DNA from: Alloprevotella sp. | GTDB taxonomy: Bacteria > Bacteroidota > Bacteroidia > Bacteroidales > Bacteroidaceae | NCBI GenBank assembly: GCA_017478625.1 | Contig: JAFVDF010000005.1 | Coordinates: 1-64,000 of the forward strand | Length of the DNA stretch: 64,000 bases | Direction: 5' to 3' | Part shown: positions 17,330 to 26,567 of the stretch, piece by piece | Layout: each line of letters starts with the position of its first letter | Numbering within the stretch: position 1 is the stretch's first letter | Notes under the pieces: model-generated | The model's input: the letters and a program-made list of their open reading frames with translations, nothing else | Told to the model about the DNA's origin: nothing | The model's database searches: none | Made by a program: the position numbers and the translations under genes

Positions 17330-20300
17330 ATGAATACGCTCTATTTTGTTGAGTTAGATGGGCAGCAATTCGGTCCATACGAATTGAAACAAATGAAAAC
17401 ATTTGGGTTAATGCCCAATGTTCAAGTTTACTCTACATTATCAGAAGAATGGGCTCCTGTGGAATCATATCCGGAGTTAGTTGACTTTATTGCACATGAT
17501 GACACCTCTAATGATGATATTGACATCTACAATGCAACATATTATCTAAGATTGGGCGAGGATAATTATGGCCCATATTCATTGCCCGAACTGTCTTTTT
17601 TAGATATAGAAGCGAATTCTTTGTTGAGCGTAGATAATATGCATAGTTGGCTACATGCTAGCGAAGTTAAAGGGCTGTTATCAGCTATAGATTTATTAGC
17701 GGAGGAAGAAAATAATGTTGATACCCCTATTGTTGAAACGCCCAACACAGATGAACTTGAAGAGATAATTGAAGAGCAAGAGGCAGAAATTGTACAATTG
17801 AAAGACCAATTAGCAAAACTGAAAAACAAATTAGATGAAGACAAAGAATATGAATCGGATGCTCCAGCATACGATATGTCGGCTAATAATGCGTTAAACT
17901 ATTCAGAGCAAAGTAATGAGTTGTGCGCGTTGATAAATAATAAGATTTTAGTAGCGGATAGTCACACAACTATTTATCGTAAAATATTCCCATCTATTGA
18001 GAGTGAGAAACAATACCATATTGAGGAATATATTAAATTCATTAATAGCACAAAACTTACATTAGAAGTTATTATTGAAAAAACGCAAAACATCCAGTCT
18101 TCCTTCGAAAATGACATGATGCTATTAGAGAATAATGCTCAAGCTGTTCATAGAAAGTGTATAAAAGATTCAAATAAAGAGGAACGCTCATTAATAGAGA
18201 CTATAAATCAGCAGATAGAATCTATTAAAACTGCACGGAACGTAGACATTGCTATAGAGTCTCTTAAACAGACCTTAAGCTCTCGTAGAGCTGAAATCAT
18301 TTCTAAATATAAAAGAATTCAGGCCGAAGAATTAGAGCATATTGCAACAGAAAAACGCAAGGTAAAACAAGCCTATGAAAGCCTTCGTAGAGATGTATTA
18401 GTAGCGATTAAGAATGCATATAATAGCGGGAAATCATACTATGAAGAGTATTTCAATAATCTTTATGAAACATCTAAAGCTGATATTCCTTTGTGGAATA
18501 CAATCAATGATAAAGGAAATATGCCTTCATCATTAATAATAGTAGGAAATAAACAATATAGATATACGATACTTGGTGAAGACATTGTCATTAAAGAAGA
18601 CTGTTATATTGAACTACTTAACAATCAAAATCTCATAATCCGCCATAACGATAAAACAAAACAAAAGGCACATCAGATTGTAAACTCATTAGTAGGTCGT
18701 TTGATGGCATCATCATCTCCTGGCAAAGTAAATGTTGCTATGATTGATGCAGAAGAAATGGATGGTACTTGTGATGTGTTTAAGTTTCTTAATAGAAATA
18801 TTTTCCAAATTTTGGCTCGACCAGAAGATATTCGTAAGTATTTGGACGAGAAAGAGCGGCATATCGGTAATATAATCCAAAATTTGTTGTTAGGATCTGT
18901 TAAGTCATTGCATGATTACAATCAGGCCAAGGAAAACAAAGAGCCGTATCATGTGATTGTTATAGAAGACTTTCCAGTAGGATTTAATAGTGAATCTCTA
19001 CTTCTCTTACAGAAAATATTAAAGAATGGTGTTCGTGCTGGTGTAAATGTTATAATGTTAGTAAATGAGGATAAGATTGATTATTCCGAAGACACTCGCA
19101 AGACATATAATAACAGTAATATAGGACTACTTGAGCGTAGTTGTTCAGTGTATAATTTAACAAAAAGCGAAGACCAAATAGAATTTGATTCATTTACAGA
19201 TGAGCAACTACGTAAAATTGTACAGTATGTCAATTCTGGTGTTGAAATCCGTAAAGAGGACGCGATATTGTTTGCAGACTATATGACCACCAAATCTGAA
19301 TGGTGGCAAAGAAAGAGTGCAAAATATATTGAAATACCATTTGGTATGTCTGATGATAGGCAGATCCAAGAATTAAAAATCACTCAAGAAAGTGGTCAGA
19401 ATTCAGCCATTGTAATAGGTATCCCTGGTTCAGGAAAGAGCGTTTTCCTTCATGCTTTAATATGCAACGCAGCCATCAATTATTCACCCGATGAGTTAAA
19501 TATGTACCTAATTGACTTCTCTGGCGTTGAATTTAATTCGTATGCTTTACATAATTTACCACACGCTCGCGTGATTGCACCAGAAGCTGAGCGAGAGTTT
19601 GGTCTTAGCATTCTGAATGAATTGGTTGAAGAGGGTTCAAGGCGAATGGAACTTTGTAGAAATCACGATGTAAGCAATATTGTGGATTTAAAAGCCAAAA
19701 ATCCATCTTTGCATATTCCTCGACTCTTGGTTATTATTGATGAGTTCCAGAAAATATTTGAAATTGAGAATGATTTGATTAGTCGAGAGGCTAATGCAAA
19801 GGTTCACACCATTATTCAAGAATTCCGAAAATTTGGAATAAACTTGATTTTGGCGACACAAAAACTGCCATCATCATCAATTTTACCTAAAGATCTAATT
19901 GCCAACAGAGTTGTATTCAAGAGTTCTCCAGCAGATTTTTCCGCCCTTATCTCATTGACAATCAACGGAAAACTTCCACAACTACATACGGGAGAATGTA
20001 TATATAACTCAGAATCCGGCTCCCCATATGACAATCGTCAAGTACATGGGTTCTTAGTAACCAAATCTGATATTGACAAATTGCTAAATCAGATTTCAGA
20101 TTTTTCGGATGCATCTCACTATCAAAGGAAACATGATATGGTTGTATTCCGAGGTAATGATTTGCCGGAGTTCAGAAATAGAAGAGTTGCTAAATGTCAT
20201 CAAGTTCCTTCAAGTATACCAGAATCGATTGGCGTATATTTAGGGGAATCAATTTCCATTCATGAAACTGACGTTTGTGCAATATTACGCAAAGAATCAG

Positions 20301-20947
20301 CTAATAACATTTTAATATTGGGAGGAGAAGCACATGTTGCACAAAAAATTGCTTATCATGCAACTATTTCAGCTACTACAGCATATGCTGACCAGAGTGC
20401 AACATTTGTAATATTAAACTTCATGCGCCGTGAAGAATCATTGAATGAAGAGATTCAAGATGTATTTGAGTCACTACCGTTCACTTCGCAGATAATATCA
20501 AAGACGGCTGAGGTTATAGAATCACTTTCTGCAATTAAAGAAGAGATCGATGAGCGTCGCAAAGATGAAGAGCATACGCAAAATCATATCTATCTCTCAA
20601 TCTATGCATTCCAATTAGCTCGTATGTTTGATAAGGGTGGTCGACGAGGTGATGATGTATCTGAAAGTGGCGTGCTATTGGATTACATCCTAAAAAATGG
20701 TCCAGCTGTCGGTGTGTTTACCATTTTGCAATGTGACAATTGGGATAACCTTTCAAGAATCGGTAATTCCCTTTCAAGCTTTGCATATCGTGTAGCATTG
20801 CAAATGACGGAAAATGATTCTAATAAGATTATAGGTTCATCAATTGCAAGTAAGCTATTTGTATTCAATCGCCCAAGTTCGGTGAATAGAGCATATTTCA
20901 GAGACAATAATAGGAATATCAATATCAAGTTTAAACCTTATAAATAA
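17330..20947 (+). CDS. FtsK/SpoIIIE-type ATPase with tandem GYF_2 domains (type VII secretion EssC/EccC-like)
   Basis: A 1205-residue protein. Residues 3-55 and 67-120 are two GYF_2 domains (FGPYELKQM and YGPYSLPEL). A long coiled coil covers about 140-185 and 240-400. Then three ATPase-like units follow: a degenerate one (about 430-640), an intact one with Walker A GIPGSGKS at 697-704 and Walker B LLVIIDEF with D804 and E805, and a degenerate one near 1000-1205 (ILGGEAHVAQ). Three FtsK units in one chain is the plan of EssC/EccC, the motor of type VII secretion, where the N-terminal domains are FHA and there are membrane segments; here GYF_2 domains replace FHA and no membrane segment is visible. 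Small helical-hairpin genes lie directly downstream, as in T7SS loci. Confidence 0.87.
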   Translation: MNTLYFVELDGQQFGPYELKQMKTFGLMPNVQVYSTLSEEWAPVESYPELVDFIAHDDTSNDDIDIYNATYYLRLGEDNYGPYSLPELSFLDIEANSLLSVDNMHSWLHASEVKGLLSAIDLLAEEENNVDTPIVETPNTDELEEIIEEQEAEIVQLKDQLAKLKNKLDEDKEYESDAPAYDMSANNALNYSEQSNELCALINNKILVADSHTTIYRKIFPSIESEKQYHIEEYIKFINSTKLTLEVIIEKTQNIQSSFENDMMLLENNAQAVHRKCIKDSNKEERSLIETINQQIESIKTARNVDIAIESLKQTLSSRRAEIISKYKRIQAEELEHIATEKRKVKQAYESLRRDVLVAIKNAYNSGKSYYEEYFNNLYETSKADIPLWNTINDKGNMPSSLIIVGNKQYRYTILGEDIVIKEDCYIELLNNQNLIIRHNDKTKQKAHQIVNSLVGRLMASSSPGKVNVAMIDAEEMDGTCDVFKFLNRNIFQILARPEDIRKYLDEKERHIGNIIQNLLLGSVKSLHDYNQAKENKEPYHVIVIEDFPVGFNSESLLLLQKILKNGVRAGVNVIMLVNEDKIDYSEDTRKTYNNSNIGLLERSCSVYNLTKSEDQIEFDSFTDEQLRKIVQYVNSGVEIRKEDAILFADYMTTKSEWWQRKSAKYIEIPFGMSDDRQIQELKITQESGQNSAIVIGIPGSGKSVFLHALICNAAINYSPDELNMYLIDFSGVEFNSYALHNLPHARVIAPEAEREFGLSILNELVEEGSRRMELCRNHDVSNIVDLKAKNPSLHIPRLLVIIDEFQKIFEIENDLISREANAKVHTIIQEFRKFGINLILATQKLPSSSILPKDLIANRVVFKSSPADFSALISLTINGKLPQLHTGECIYNSESGSPYDNRQVHGFLVTKSDIDKLLNQISDFSDASHYQRKHDMVVFRGNDLPEFRNRRVAKCHQVPSSIPESIGVYLGESISIHETDVCAILRKESANNILILGGEAHVAQKIAYHATISATTAYADQSATFVILNFMRREESLNEEIQDVFESLPFTSQIISKTAEVIESLSAIKEEIDERRKDEEHTQNHIYLSIYAFQLARMFDKGGRRGDDVSESGVLLDYILKNGPAVGVFTILQCDNWDNLSRIGNSLSSFAYRVALQMTENDSNKIIGSSIASKLFVFNRPSSVNRAYFRDNNRNINIKFKPYK

Positions 20948-20955
20948 ATAGAATT

Positions 20956-21228
20956 ATGGCAAGTGTTATAACTAACTCTACTTCATTAAAGAAGTTTCGC
21001 AATGAGTTATTAGATACTGTAGATAATCTAAGGGAGCAGTTAAGAGCGACTGAAAATGCTATTGACGAAGTATCTCAAGAATGGAAAGACCCCCAGTTCA
21101 AAAAGTATAACGATGAATTTAGTAAAGACAAGGAACAAATAGAGCCTTTGTGCAAAAAAATCGAGGAGTATGAAGATGATGTTCTCAGGGGGCTTTATGA
21201 TATAGTATATGAATACGAAAATTTGTAA
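20956..21228 (+). CDS. WXG100-like helical hairpin protein (W-x-D variant)
   Basis: A 90-residue, highly charged helical protein. Two helices (about 8-40 and 50-85) flank a turn with W43-K-D-P-Q-F48. This is the size and layout of WXG100 substrates of type VII secretion, with W-x-D in place of W-x-G. No signal peptide or cysteine. It starts 9 bases after the ATPase gene. A secreted substrate or structural partner of the ATPase is likely by position; direct similarity to WXG100 cannot be proven by eye. Confidence 0.68.
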   Translation: MASVITNSTSLKKFRNELLDTVDNLREQLRATENAIDEVSQEWKDPQFKKYNDEFSKDKEQIEPLCKKIEEYEDDVLRGLYDIVYEYENL

Positions 21229-21244
21229 TTAAATCACGATAATT

Positions 21245-21538
21245 ATGGACATTTTTGCACATGTTAGTTCAAAGTCTCTTATAGATCTTCAATCAAATTT
21301 GAGAAAGCTGTCGGAAAGATTGAATGAAACATATGAAACATTAAAAAACAACGAGGCTGATTTAGGAGAGTCTTGGTTGGATGATAAATTCTCAGAATTT
21401 GAAGATGATTTCAAGTCAAGCAGAGAACTTATAAGTGAACTTTCTGAGAAGTATCTGCATTGGGCTAATAATTATCTTCCACCATATATTGAACTAGCTC
21501 TTAAATATGAAGCCGCCAAAACAGGATTGAGTCGTTGA
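21245..21538 (+). CDS. WXG100-like helical hairpin protein (W-x-D variant)
   Basis: A 97-residue protein of the same build as the previous gene: helix about 8-38, turn with W44-L-D-D-K-F49, second helix 50-90. Sharing W-x-D-x-x-F at the same position suggests the two are paralogues and may form a heterodimer, as EsxA/EsxB do. It lacks a signal peptide. The start ATG at 21245 is 17 bases beyond the previous stop. Confidence 0.68.
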   Translation: MDIFAHVSSKSLIDLQSNLRKLSERLNETYETLKNNEADLGESWLDDKFSEFEDDFKSSRELISELSEKYLHWANNYLPPYIELALKYEAAKTGLSR

Positions 21539-21558
21539 TTTAATATTATTATAAGATT

Positions 21559-22404
21559 ATGAGTGAACCATCAGCACATATTCGCGATCACCAATCACTT
21601 ATAGAATTAAATAATACCTTGGAGTATAGTGCAGACTCTATCCTTAAAATATTAGAGCAAGTAGACGCTTATTTAAAAGGTGTTATTGAAGCATTAAAAA
21701 AACAAATGAAAGTGCTTGAGGAGGAACTGCGTGCTGCTGAAGAAGCATTGGCAGAAGCAGAAAAAGCTCATGGTTCGTGTGTCGCGTCACAACGTTGGGT
21801 TGAGGAATACGAGGATGAAGATGGTAACACACATGGTGGATACTATACACCGTCCTGCGATAGTGAGGCTTCGGAAGTAGAACGGTGTCGAGAAGAACGC
21901 GATAGATGCCAAGAAAAGTATGAAAAGGCAAAATGTATATGTGATGATTGTGAGCATGAAATAGAAGAGTATAAAAAAGATCCAGGCTTCATAACCCCTC
22001 CTGGTGGTGAGAAATTAATGGAAGCTTTAGCTAAGGACCATACGGATAAAGCTACTTCTAAGATGCGAGAAATTCTTGCTGTGGTTGAGAGATATCTCCG
22101 ATATAATATGTCTACAAAATCCTCATGTTCTTCAACTATTCCTGCTGACATAGATGCGGCAAATGGTTCGAGTAAGACATTAAGTCCAGAAGAGAAAAAA
22201 GAACGATTTAATAGTGCGATTCAAAAAGTTATTGAGCGTCAACACAACGAGAACTATGGTAGCCGTCAGATTGCTGATGCCAATAGAGTCATAAGATGTC
22301 CTCGATGTGGAAGGCCACCAATCGCATGTATTTGCAATAATACAAGAGAAAGAGAGTACACAAGAGAGGATATACAAATTATCAGAAATGATTTTTCGCG
22401 ATGA
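21559..22404 (+). CDS. Coiled-coil protein with C-terminal CxxC zinc knuckle
   Basis: A 281-residue protein. Residues 10-75 form a long amphipathic helix (EALKKQMKVLEEELRAAEEA), followed by a cysteine-rich middle (CREERDRCQEKYEKAKCICD) and a C-terminal CPRCG-x6-CIC zinc-binding knuckle near 255-268. The N-terminal helix could be a longer version of the WXG-like hairpins; the middle cysteines might form disulfides if it is exported. It overlaps the next gene by 4 bases. Role unknown; by position, a substrate or adaptor of the ATPase. Confidence 0.7.
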   Translation: MSEPSAHIRDHQSLIELNNTLEYSADSILKILEQVDAYLKGVIEALKKQMKVLEEELRAAEEALAEAEKAHGSCVASQRWVEEYEDEDGNTHGGYYTPSCDSEASEVERCREERDRCQEKYEKAKCICDDCEHEIEEYKKDPGFITPPGGEKLMEALAKDHTDKATSKMREILAVVERYLRYNMSTKSSCSSTIPADIDAANGSSKTLSPEEKKERFNSAIQKVIERQHNENYGSRQIADANRVIRCPRCGRPPIACICNNTREREYTREDIQIIRNDFSR

Positions 22405-22922
22405 GGAATATACCGGATTTTGCGATGCAAGTGCAAGAGGCGCAAAGGCAAATCGAGGCACAGAGTGATGTTACAGCACAGGATTGGAAAGATGCTGTAC
22501 AGAAACGATATTACGACAATTATATGAATGCCTACAAAGAGAAAATGGAACTTTATGTACATGGAGGTTCTGGAATATCTGGGAAAGGTATAAATGATTT
22601 GTTAATATTTCTTGATGAGCAGATGCAAAAAATGGAAGAACTTACCGGAGTTCCGGCAGATGTCACATTCTTATGTGCTGCAGGATCTTCCTACTCTGGT
22701 TCTGTACGGGATAATTATGGCGTTGATATAAATGTTGAATCATCGCAAGAAGTACAAGGACGCAACGGAATTGTTCATAATGAGAAACAAGAACGCGATT
22801 ATTGGCAAGAAGGAGGCGGTTACTACAATGGCACACGCCCGGGACAATATTCAAATGAAGAGATCAAGCAGATAATGGACTATCGTAGTCAGGATGACTT
22901 TTATAAGAACTTTAAATTTTGA
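22401..22922 (+). CDS. Helical protein with W-x-D signature
   Basis: A 173-residue protein. The N-terminal 70 residues are helical and contain DVTAQDWKDAVQKRYYDNY with W29-K-D, like the W-x-D turn of the two small proteins upstream. The remainder is polar with Gly/Tyr-rich stretches (GGGYYNGTRPGQYSN). No signal peptide. The start overlaps the previous stop (ATGA), so translation is coupled. It may be a larger secreted effector-like or structural component; no known family recognised. Confidence 0.65.
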   Translation: MRNIPDFAMQVQEAQRQIEAQSDVTAQDWKDAVQKRYYDNYMNAYKEKMELYVHGGSGISGKGINDLLIFLDEQMQKMEELTGVPADVTFLCAAGSSYSGSVRDNYGVDINVESSQEVQGRNGIVHNEKQERDYWQEGGGYYNGTRPGQYSNEEIKQIMDYRSQDDFYKNFKF

Positions 22923-22984
22923 TCATAATTTTACCATGGAGATTAAACCAAAACAATAGATTGAATACGATTTTTAACTATTAA

Positions 22985-23788
22985 ATGTATAAATATATGG
23001 AAAATATTTTTTCTATTCCTGCCACTAAGATGGCAGCTGATGATGCGACATTGAAAGCAAAGCGTGAAGAACTCAAGAAGAAATTACTTGAGGGTAAGAA
23101 GGTAACAATTGCTCCCGATGGTAATGTTACCAAGGGTGATGATTCGTCTTCTATTGTAATTCCGAAAGGTAAGTTGGCAGCAGATGATGATATCTTGAAG
23201 AAAAAGCGCGAAGAGCTTAAAAAGAAGTTGCTTGAAGGTAAGAAGGTAACAATTGCTCCTGATGGTAATGTTACTAAGGGAGACGATTCGTCATCAATTG
23301 TGATTCCTAAAGGTAAGTTGGCTGTTGCACAGTGGTATGAAAAGGACCCGGGGCTTCTTATGGCTGAAAAGGCTGCAATGAATCATGCATTCCCTAGATT
23401 TACATTGGATAAATTGGATGATGGTCGCTTGGCGTGGGTTGGTTCCCTCAATATTGGTATTCTCGGTGATAACGAGTGGCACATTATGGCTGTATATAAC
23501 AATAACCACCCTCAACAAGTCATGGGTAGTTCTGTTCGCGTTTATTTGATACAGCCGGATATTGATGAACTCATAAAGGATCTTGGTTGGAGACCTTTGC
23601 ATTTGCTTATGGATAGCAACAACCAACTTTACTTGTGCACTGCGGAAGCTGGTAATATTAAAACCGGTAAAGAAACAACATCTGCTGCATCTGTAATTGC
23701 ATGGGCGGTTAAGTGGCTTATGTCATTTGAGTTGGTACTGACAGGTGATTTATCTCAAGAGCAGTTCAACACTCACGGGGTTATTTAA
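22985..23788 (+). CDS. E2-like (UBC-fold) protein with two N-terminal tandem repeats
   Basis: A 267-residue protein; an ATG at 22997 is an alternative start. Residues 17-64 and 65-112 are two near-identical 48-residue repeats: a charged helix (KREELKKKLLEGKKV) then TIAPDGNVTKGDDSSS and IVIPKGKL. Residues 117-267 resemble bacterial E2-like UBC domains: GRLAWVGSLNI, a P-containing turn after MAVYNNNHP, strand SVRVYLIQP, then H206 and LYLC with C218, and a final helix VIAWAVKWLMSFELVLTG. C218 is the only cysteine and sits where the thioester-forming residue is expected. With the JAB and E1-like genes next to it, a role in conjugating a protein tag is likely. No separate ubiquitin-like gene is obvious. 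Confidence 0.7.
   Translation: MYKYMENIFSIPATKMAADDATLKAKREELKKKLLEGKKVTIAPDGNVTKGDDSSSIVIPKGKLAADDDILKKKREELKKKLLEGKKVTIAPDGNVTKGDDSSSIVIPKGKLAVAQWYEKDPGLLMAEKAAMNHAFPRFTLDKLDDGRLAWVGSLNIGILGDNEWHIMAVYNNNHPQQVMGSSVRVYLIQPDIDELIKDLGWRPLHLLMDSNNQLYLCTAEAGNIKTGKETTSAASVIAWAVKWLMSFELVLTGDLSQEQFNTHGVI
23033..23320 (+). repeat. Two tandem 144-bp coding repeats
   Basis: Units 23033-23176 and 23177-23320 encode nearly the same 48 residues inside the E2-like gene. Differences between the copies are mostly at third codon positions plus a few changes in the first ten residues, so the amino-acid sequence seems to be kept by selection after an older duplication. Confidence 0.85.
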
Positions 23789-23805
23789 TATAAAATGCAT
23801 TGGGT

Positions 23806-25380
23806 ATGAGTAATTATTGTCAAACTGTAATATTCTCTGATAAAGCGTATAACGCTATTATCGACGAAACCTTCCGTAAAGACCCCATTGAAACAGGTGG
23901 TATTTTGTTGGGCCATGTGTTGGATAATGATTTATGGGTCGTCATGGAAGTGATACCTCCAGGTATAGATTCTGTTCATCAATATGCATACTTTGAATAT
24001 GATGAAAAGTTTGTGAATTACCTTGCAGAATCTGTAGCTACAAAGTATGAGAACAAATTAGAATTGCTTGGTTTGTGGCACAGACATCCAGGTAGTATGG
24101 ACACTTTCTCTGGGACTGATGACGGAACTAATCATATTTTTGCAGGCTTACGGTCTTGTGGAGCTATTTCAGGATTGGTCAATGTTGATCCAAATTTCAG
24201 ATTAACAATGCGCCATGTGTCAAATCCTTTGCATTACGAAATAGTTGATGTTGAGGTCGGAGATGACTTGATTCCAGAAAATTATTTTAAATTGAGGCAT
24301 TTCCCCGAGAAAGGGCTCAATCCGGTACCGTATTCTGAAAAAAAAAACGATTGGACGACTATCGGGAGTATGTCAGAGCAAAAGTCAAACTCTATCAACG
24401 AGAAAACAATAGCGATTCAGACAAAAAAGACTGATATAAAATATCTAAAATCTACGATACTTATTCTATTGTCAGGATTCTTCTTATCGTTCTTTGTGGT
24501 TGTACATATATGTCAAAATATTGTAGATGAAAGTGCTAGTAAGCAAAGTACTCTATTTGAACTGGTATACAACACTACCGATTCAAAAGGGATATGTATC
24601 AGAGATGCAAAAGATGCTAAGACATATATTGATAAAAAGACTAATAAAGAGATAATTAAACAGAAAGCGAAGCCTGCTGTATATATCAAACAGCATACTT
24701 CAATTAATGTTGTTAAATATGGTTTTCTTGCAATTGATGCATTGTTGATAAGCCTGATATTCATCCCATTATATCGTAAAGAGTATGTTTACTGCGGAAT
24801 AGGAAGTTTTGTGCTGGCTTTTCTTATCCTCTTACTATCTCCAATAAAATTATCATTAGCATTTATTGCTTTGATAATACTTCTTGACTTGCTGTTTAGT
24901 TTGATAAGTATTGGAGTATTAAATCTAATTGAGTTAGTCAAGGTGTATCAGAATATGCCTTGGTATCAGAAACAAAAGGAATTATTCTACGATGAGGATG
25001 CTGCAATACGCAAAGTAGAGCCAAATGCTGAACGTAGTTTTGAAGAAGGTAAACTTGTTTATACAGTCATCACAGATAGACATATTACCCGCCAGGAACA
25101 CACTTTGACTTATCAGATGATCTATTCTACTAATTACATTGATGATAGCTCAATTAGAATATATTTTATCATGCCAGAGTTGGCAGAAATGTTTACCTCC
25201 AAGAATGGGCTCAAGTCATCACATGTTAAGAGTGATGATAATGGGGATATGTATCTTGAATTTGCCCGCGAAGATAAGCGTATGAATGGAACTGAAACAA
25301 TCAAACATCTCTATAGTTGGGTAGATTCCTATAATCGTCACAGAGCAGGAGATATGTCTGTTAAATCCGAAAAATTATAA
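23806..25380 (+). CDS. JAB/MPN metalloprotease fused to membrane segments and a Cys-less E2-like domain
   Basis: A 524-residue protein from the ATG at 23806 (a TTG two codons earlier is possible). Residues 5-140 are a JAB domain with the full JAMM set: E29 (ETGG), H92-R-H94, S102 and D105 (HxH-x7-S-x2-D). These zinc isopeptidases remove or mature ubiquitin-like tags. Hydrophobic segments at about 208-232 and four near 303-378 make it a membrane protein. The C-terminal part (about 385-510) repeats the layout of the E2-like domain of the previous gene (SSIRIYFIMPE, then GDMYLEF, then TIKHLYSWVDSY) with Glu where its Cys would be. It lies between the E2-like and E1-like genes. Confidence 0.85.
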   Translation: MSNYCQTVIFSDKAYNAIIDETFRKDPIETGGILLGHVLDNDLWVVMEVIPPGIDSVHQYAYFEYDEKFVNYLAESVATKYENKLELLGLWHRHPGSMDTFSGTDDGTNHIFAGLRSCGAISGLVNVDPNFRLTMRHVSNPLHYEIVDVEVGDDLIPENYFKLRHFPEKGLNPVPYSEKKNDWTTIGSMSEQKSNSINEKTIAIQTKKTDIKYLKSTILILLSGFFLSFFVVVHICQNIVDESASKQSTLFELVYNTTDSKGICIRDAKDAKTYIDKKTNKEIIKQKAKPAVYIKQHTSINVVKYGFLAIDALLISLIFIPLYRKEYVYCGIGSFVLAFLILLLSPIKLSLAFIALIILLDLLFSLISIGVLNLIELVKVYQNMPWYQKQKELFYDEDAAIRKVEPNAERSFEEGKLVYTVITDRHITRQEHTLTYQMIYSTNYIDDSSIRIYFIMPELAEMFTSKNGLKSSHVKSDDNGDMYLEFAREDKRMNGTETIKHLYSWVDSYNRHRAGDMSVKSEKL

Positions 25381-25385
25381 CGACT

Positions 25386-26507
25386 ATGATTACTTTAGGG
25401 AAACGAAAAATTAAGCCTATTGTATATTTTCCTCTTGAACTAGAAAAGGATAAATATGTAGGTAAGATATATGGTTTACATATTGAAAATACTAACCATT
25501 ATAATATCGTTACAACGAAAAGCTATAGCAACTACTCTAACCTTATTGAATTAGGCGAGGTTGTAGAAAATAAACCCGTTAATAATCCAAACAAAGGAAT
25601 TATTGGATATTTTGAGAATGATTGTATTCAATTCATTGATTGCGAGGGAGTCGTATGCAAAAAAGAGCCGTATTCACTCAAGTTGGATATTTTCTCTCGC
25701 AATGTGGGCATCTTAGAATCAGATATAATGCTGAAAACAGGGGCAATGTTAGTTGGGTGTGGTTCTGTTGGAAGCTTAGTTGCATTAGAACTTGCGAAAG
25801 CTGGCGTTGGCAGGTTCTTGTTAATAGACAACGACATTCTCGGATATCATAATATTTGCCGTCACCAGTGTGGAATCCTAGATGTCGGTAAATATAAAAC
25901 CGATGCAGTAAAAGAGCGTATTTTGCAAATTAACCCATCAGCACATGTGGTTACTCAGAATATGACAGTTCAAGAAGTCCCTCTTAATGTATTTGACGAG
26001 TTCTGCGACGAGAACACCATTGTAATTGGTGGTGCAGACAATCGAGAGGGTGATTTGTATGCAAATAAGATTGCGAAGGAGGTTGGTATGCCTCTTATGT
26101 CAATTGGATGCTGGGAGAGAGCCTTTGCAGGAGAGATTTTCTATTGCTTGCCCGATGGAATGCCCGACTATGAGGATTTTATGTATGCGTTAGGTGATAC
26201 ATCTGGGCGTGTAAATCAAAACAGAAAATTCTATACCAATGAGGAAGAGTTGGAAAAGGCTTCGTTTGAACCGGGCATATCTGTCGATATCGACTTTGTA
26301 ACTGTGATAGCTGTAAAACTGGCACTTGATATATTAAACAGAAACAATCCTGCATTTACGCCTCGCCTACTTGGGCATCTGACTCAATACACTCTTGTTT
26401 GCAACACCAACAATCCAAAGATTGGTGGCGATATGGCAGAAATATTCTCCTATCCGTTACAGATTACAACAAGTATCGAGGTAGATTATGCACCAAAAGA
26501 AAATTAG
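25386..26507 (+). CDS. E1-like ThiF/MoeB-family adenylyltransferase
   Basis: A 373-residue protein. A ~110-residue N-terminal extension is followed by an E1/ThiF fold: GCGSVG at 124-129 binds ATP, then IDNDILGYHNICRH with D148, N156 and R159, the adenylation signature DxDxxxxxNxxR. Cysteines in SIGCWERAF and IFYCLPDG are candidates for a thioester site. E1 enzymes adenylate the C-terminus of ubiquitin-like proteins and pass them to an E2. It starts 5 bases after the JAB gene and completes an E2-JAB-E1 set. Confidence 0.88.
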   Translation: MITLGKRKIKPIVYFPLELEKDKYVGKIYGLHIENTNHYNIVTTKSYSNYSNLIELGEVVENKPVNNPNKGIIGYFENDCIQFIDCEGVVCKKEPYSLKLDIFSRNVGILESDIMLKTGAMLVGCGSVGSLVALELAKAGVGRFLLIDNDILGYHNICRHQCGILDVGKYKTDAVKERILQINPSAHVVTQNMTVQEVPLNVFDEFCDENTIVIGGADNREGDLYANKIAKEVGMPLMSIGCWERAFAGEIFYCLPDGMPDYEDFMYALGDTSGRVNQNRKFYTNEEELEKASFEPGISVDIDFVTVIAVKLALDILNRNNPAFTPRLLGHLTQYTLVCNTNNPKIGGDMAEIFSYPLQITTSIEVDYAPKEN

Positions 26508-26567
26508 TTTTATGGAAATTAGAGGTATAGACAATATGACATATGGCAATTGTATCATGATATAGCT

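Noticed and set aside
22985-23788. Tandem repeats as ubiquitin-like domains fused to the E2
   Set aside because: Each unit is only 48 residues, with no ubiquitin-like strand pattern and no terminal Gly-Gly, so I do not call them ubiquitin folds.
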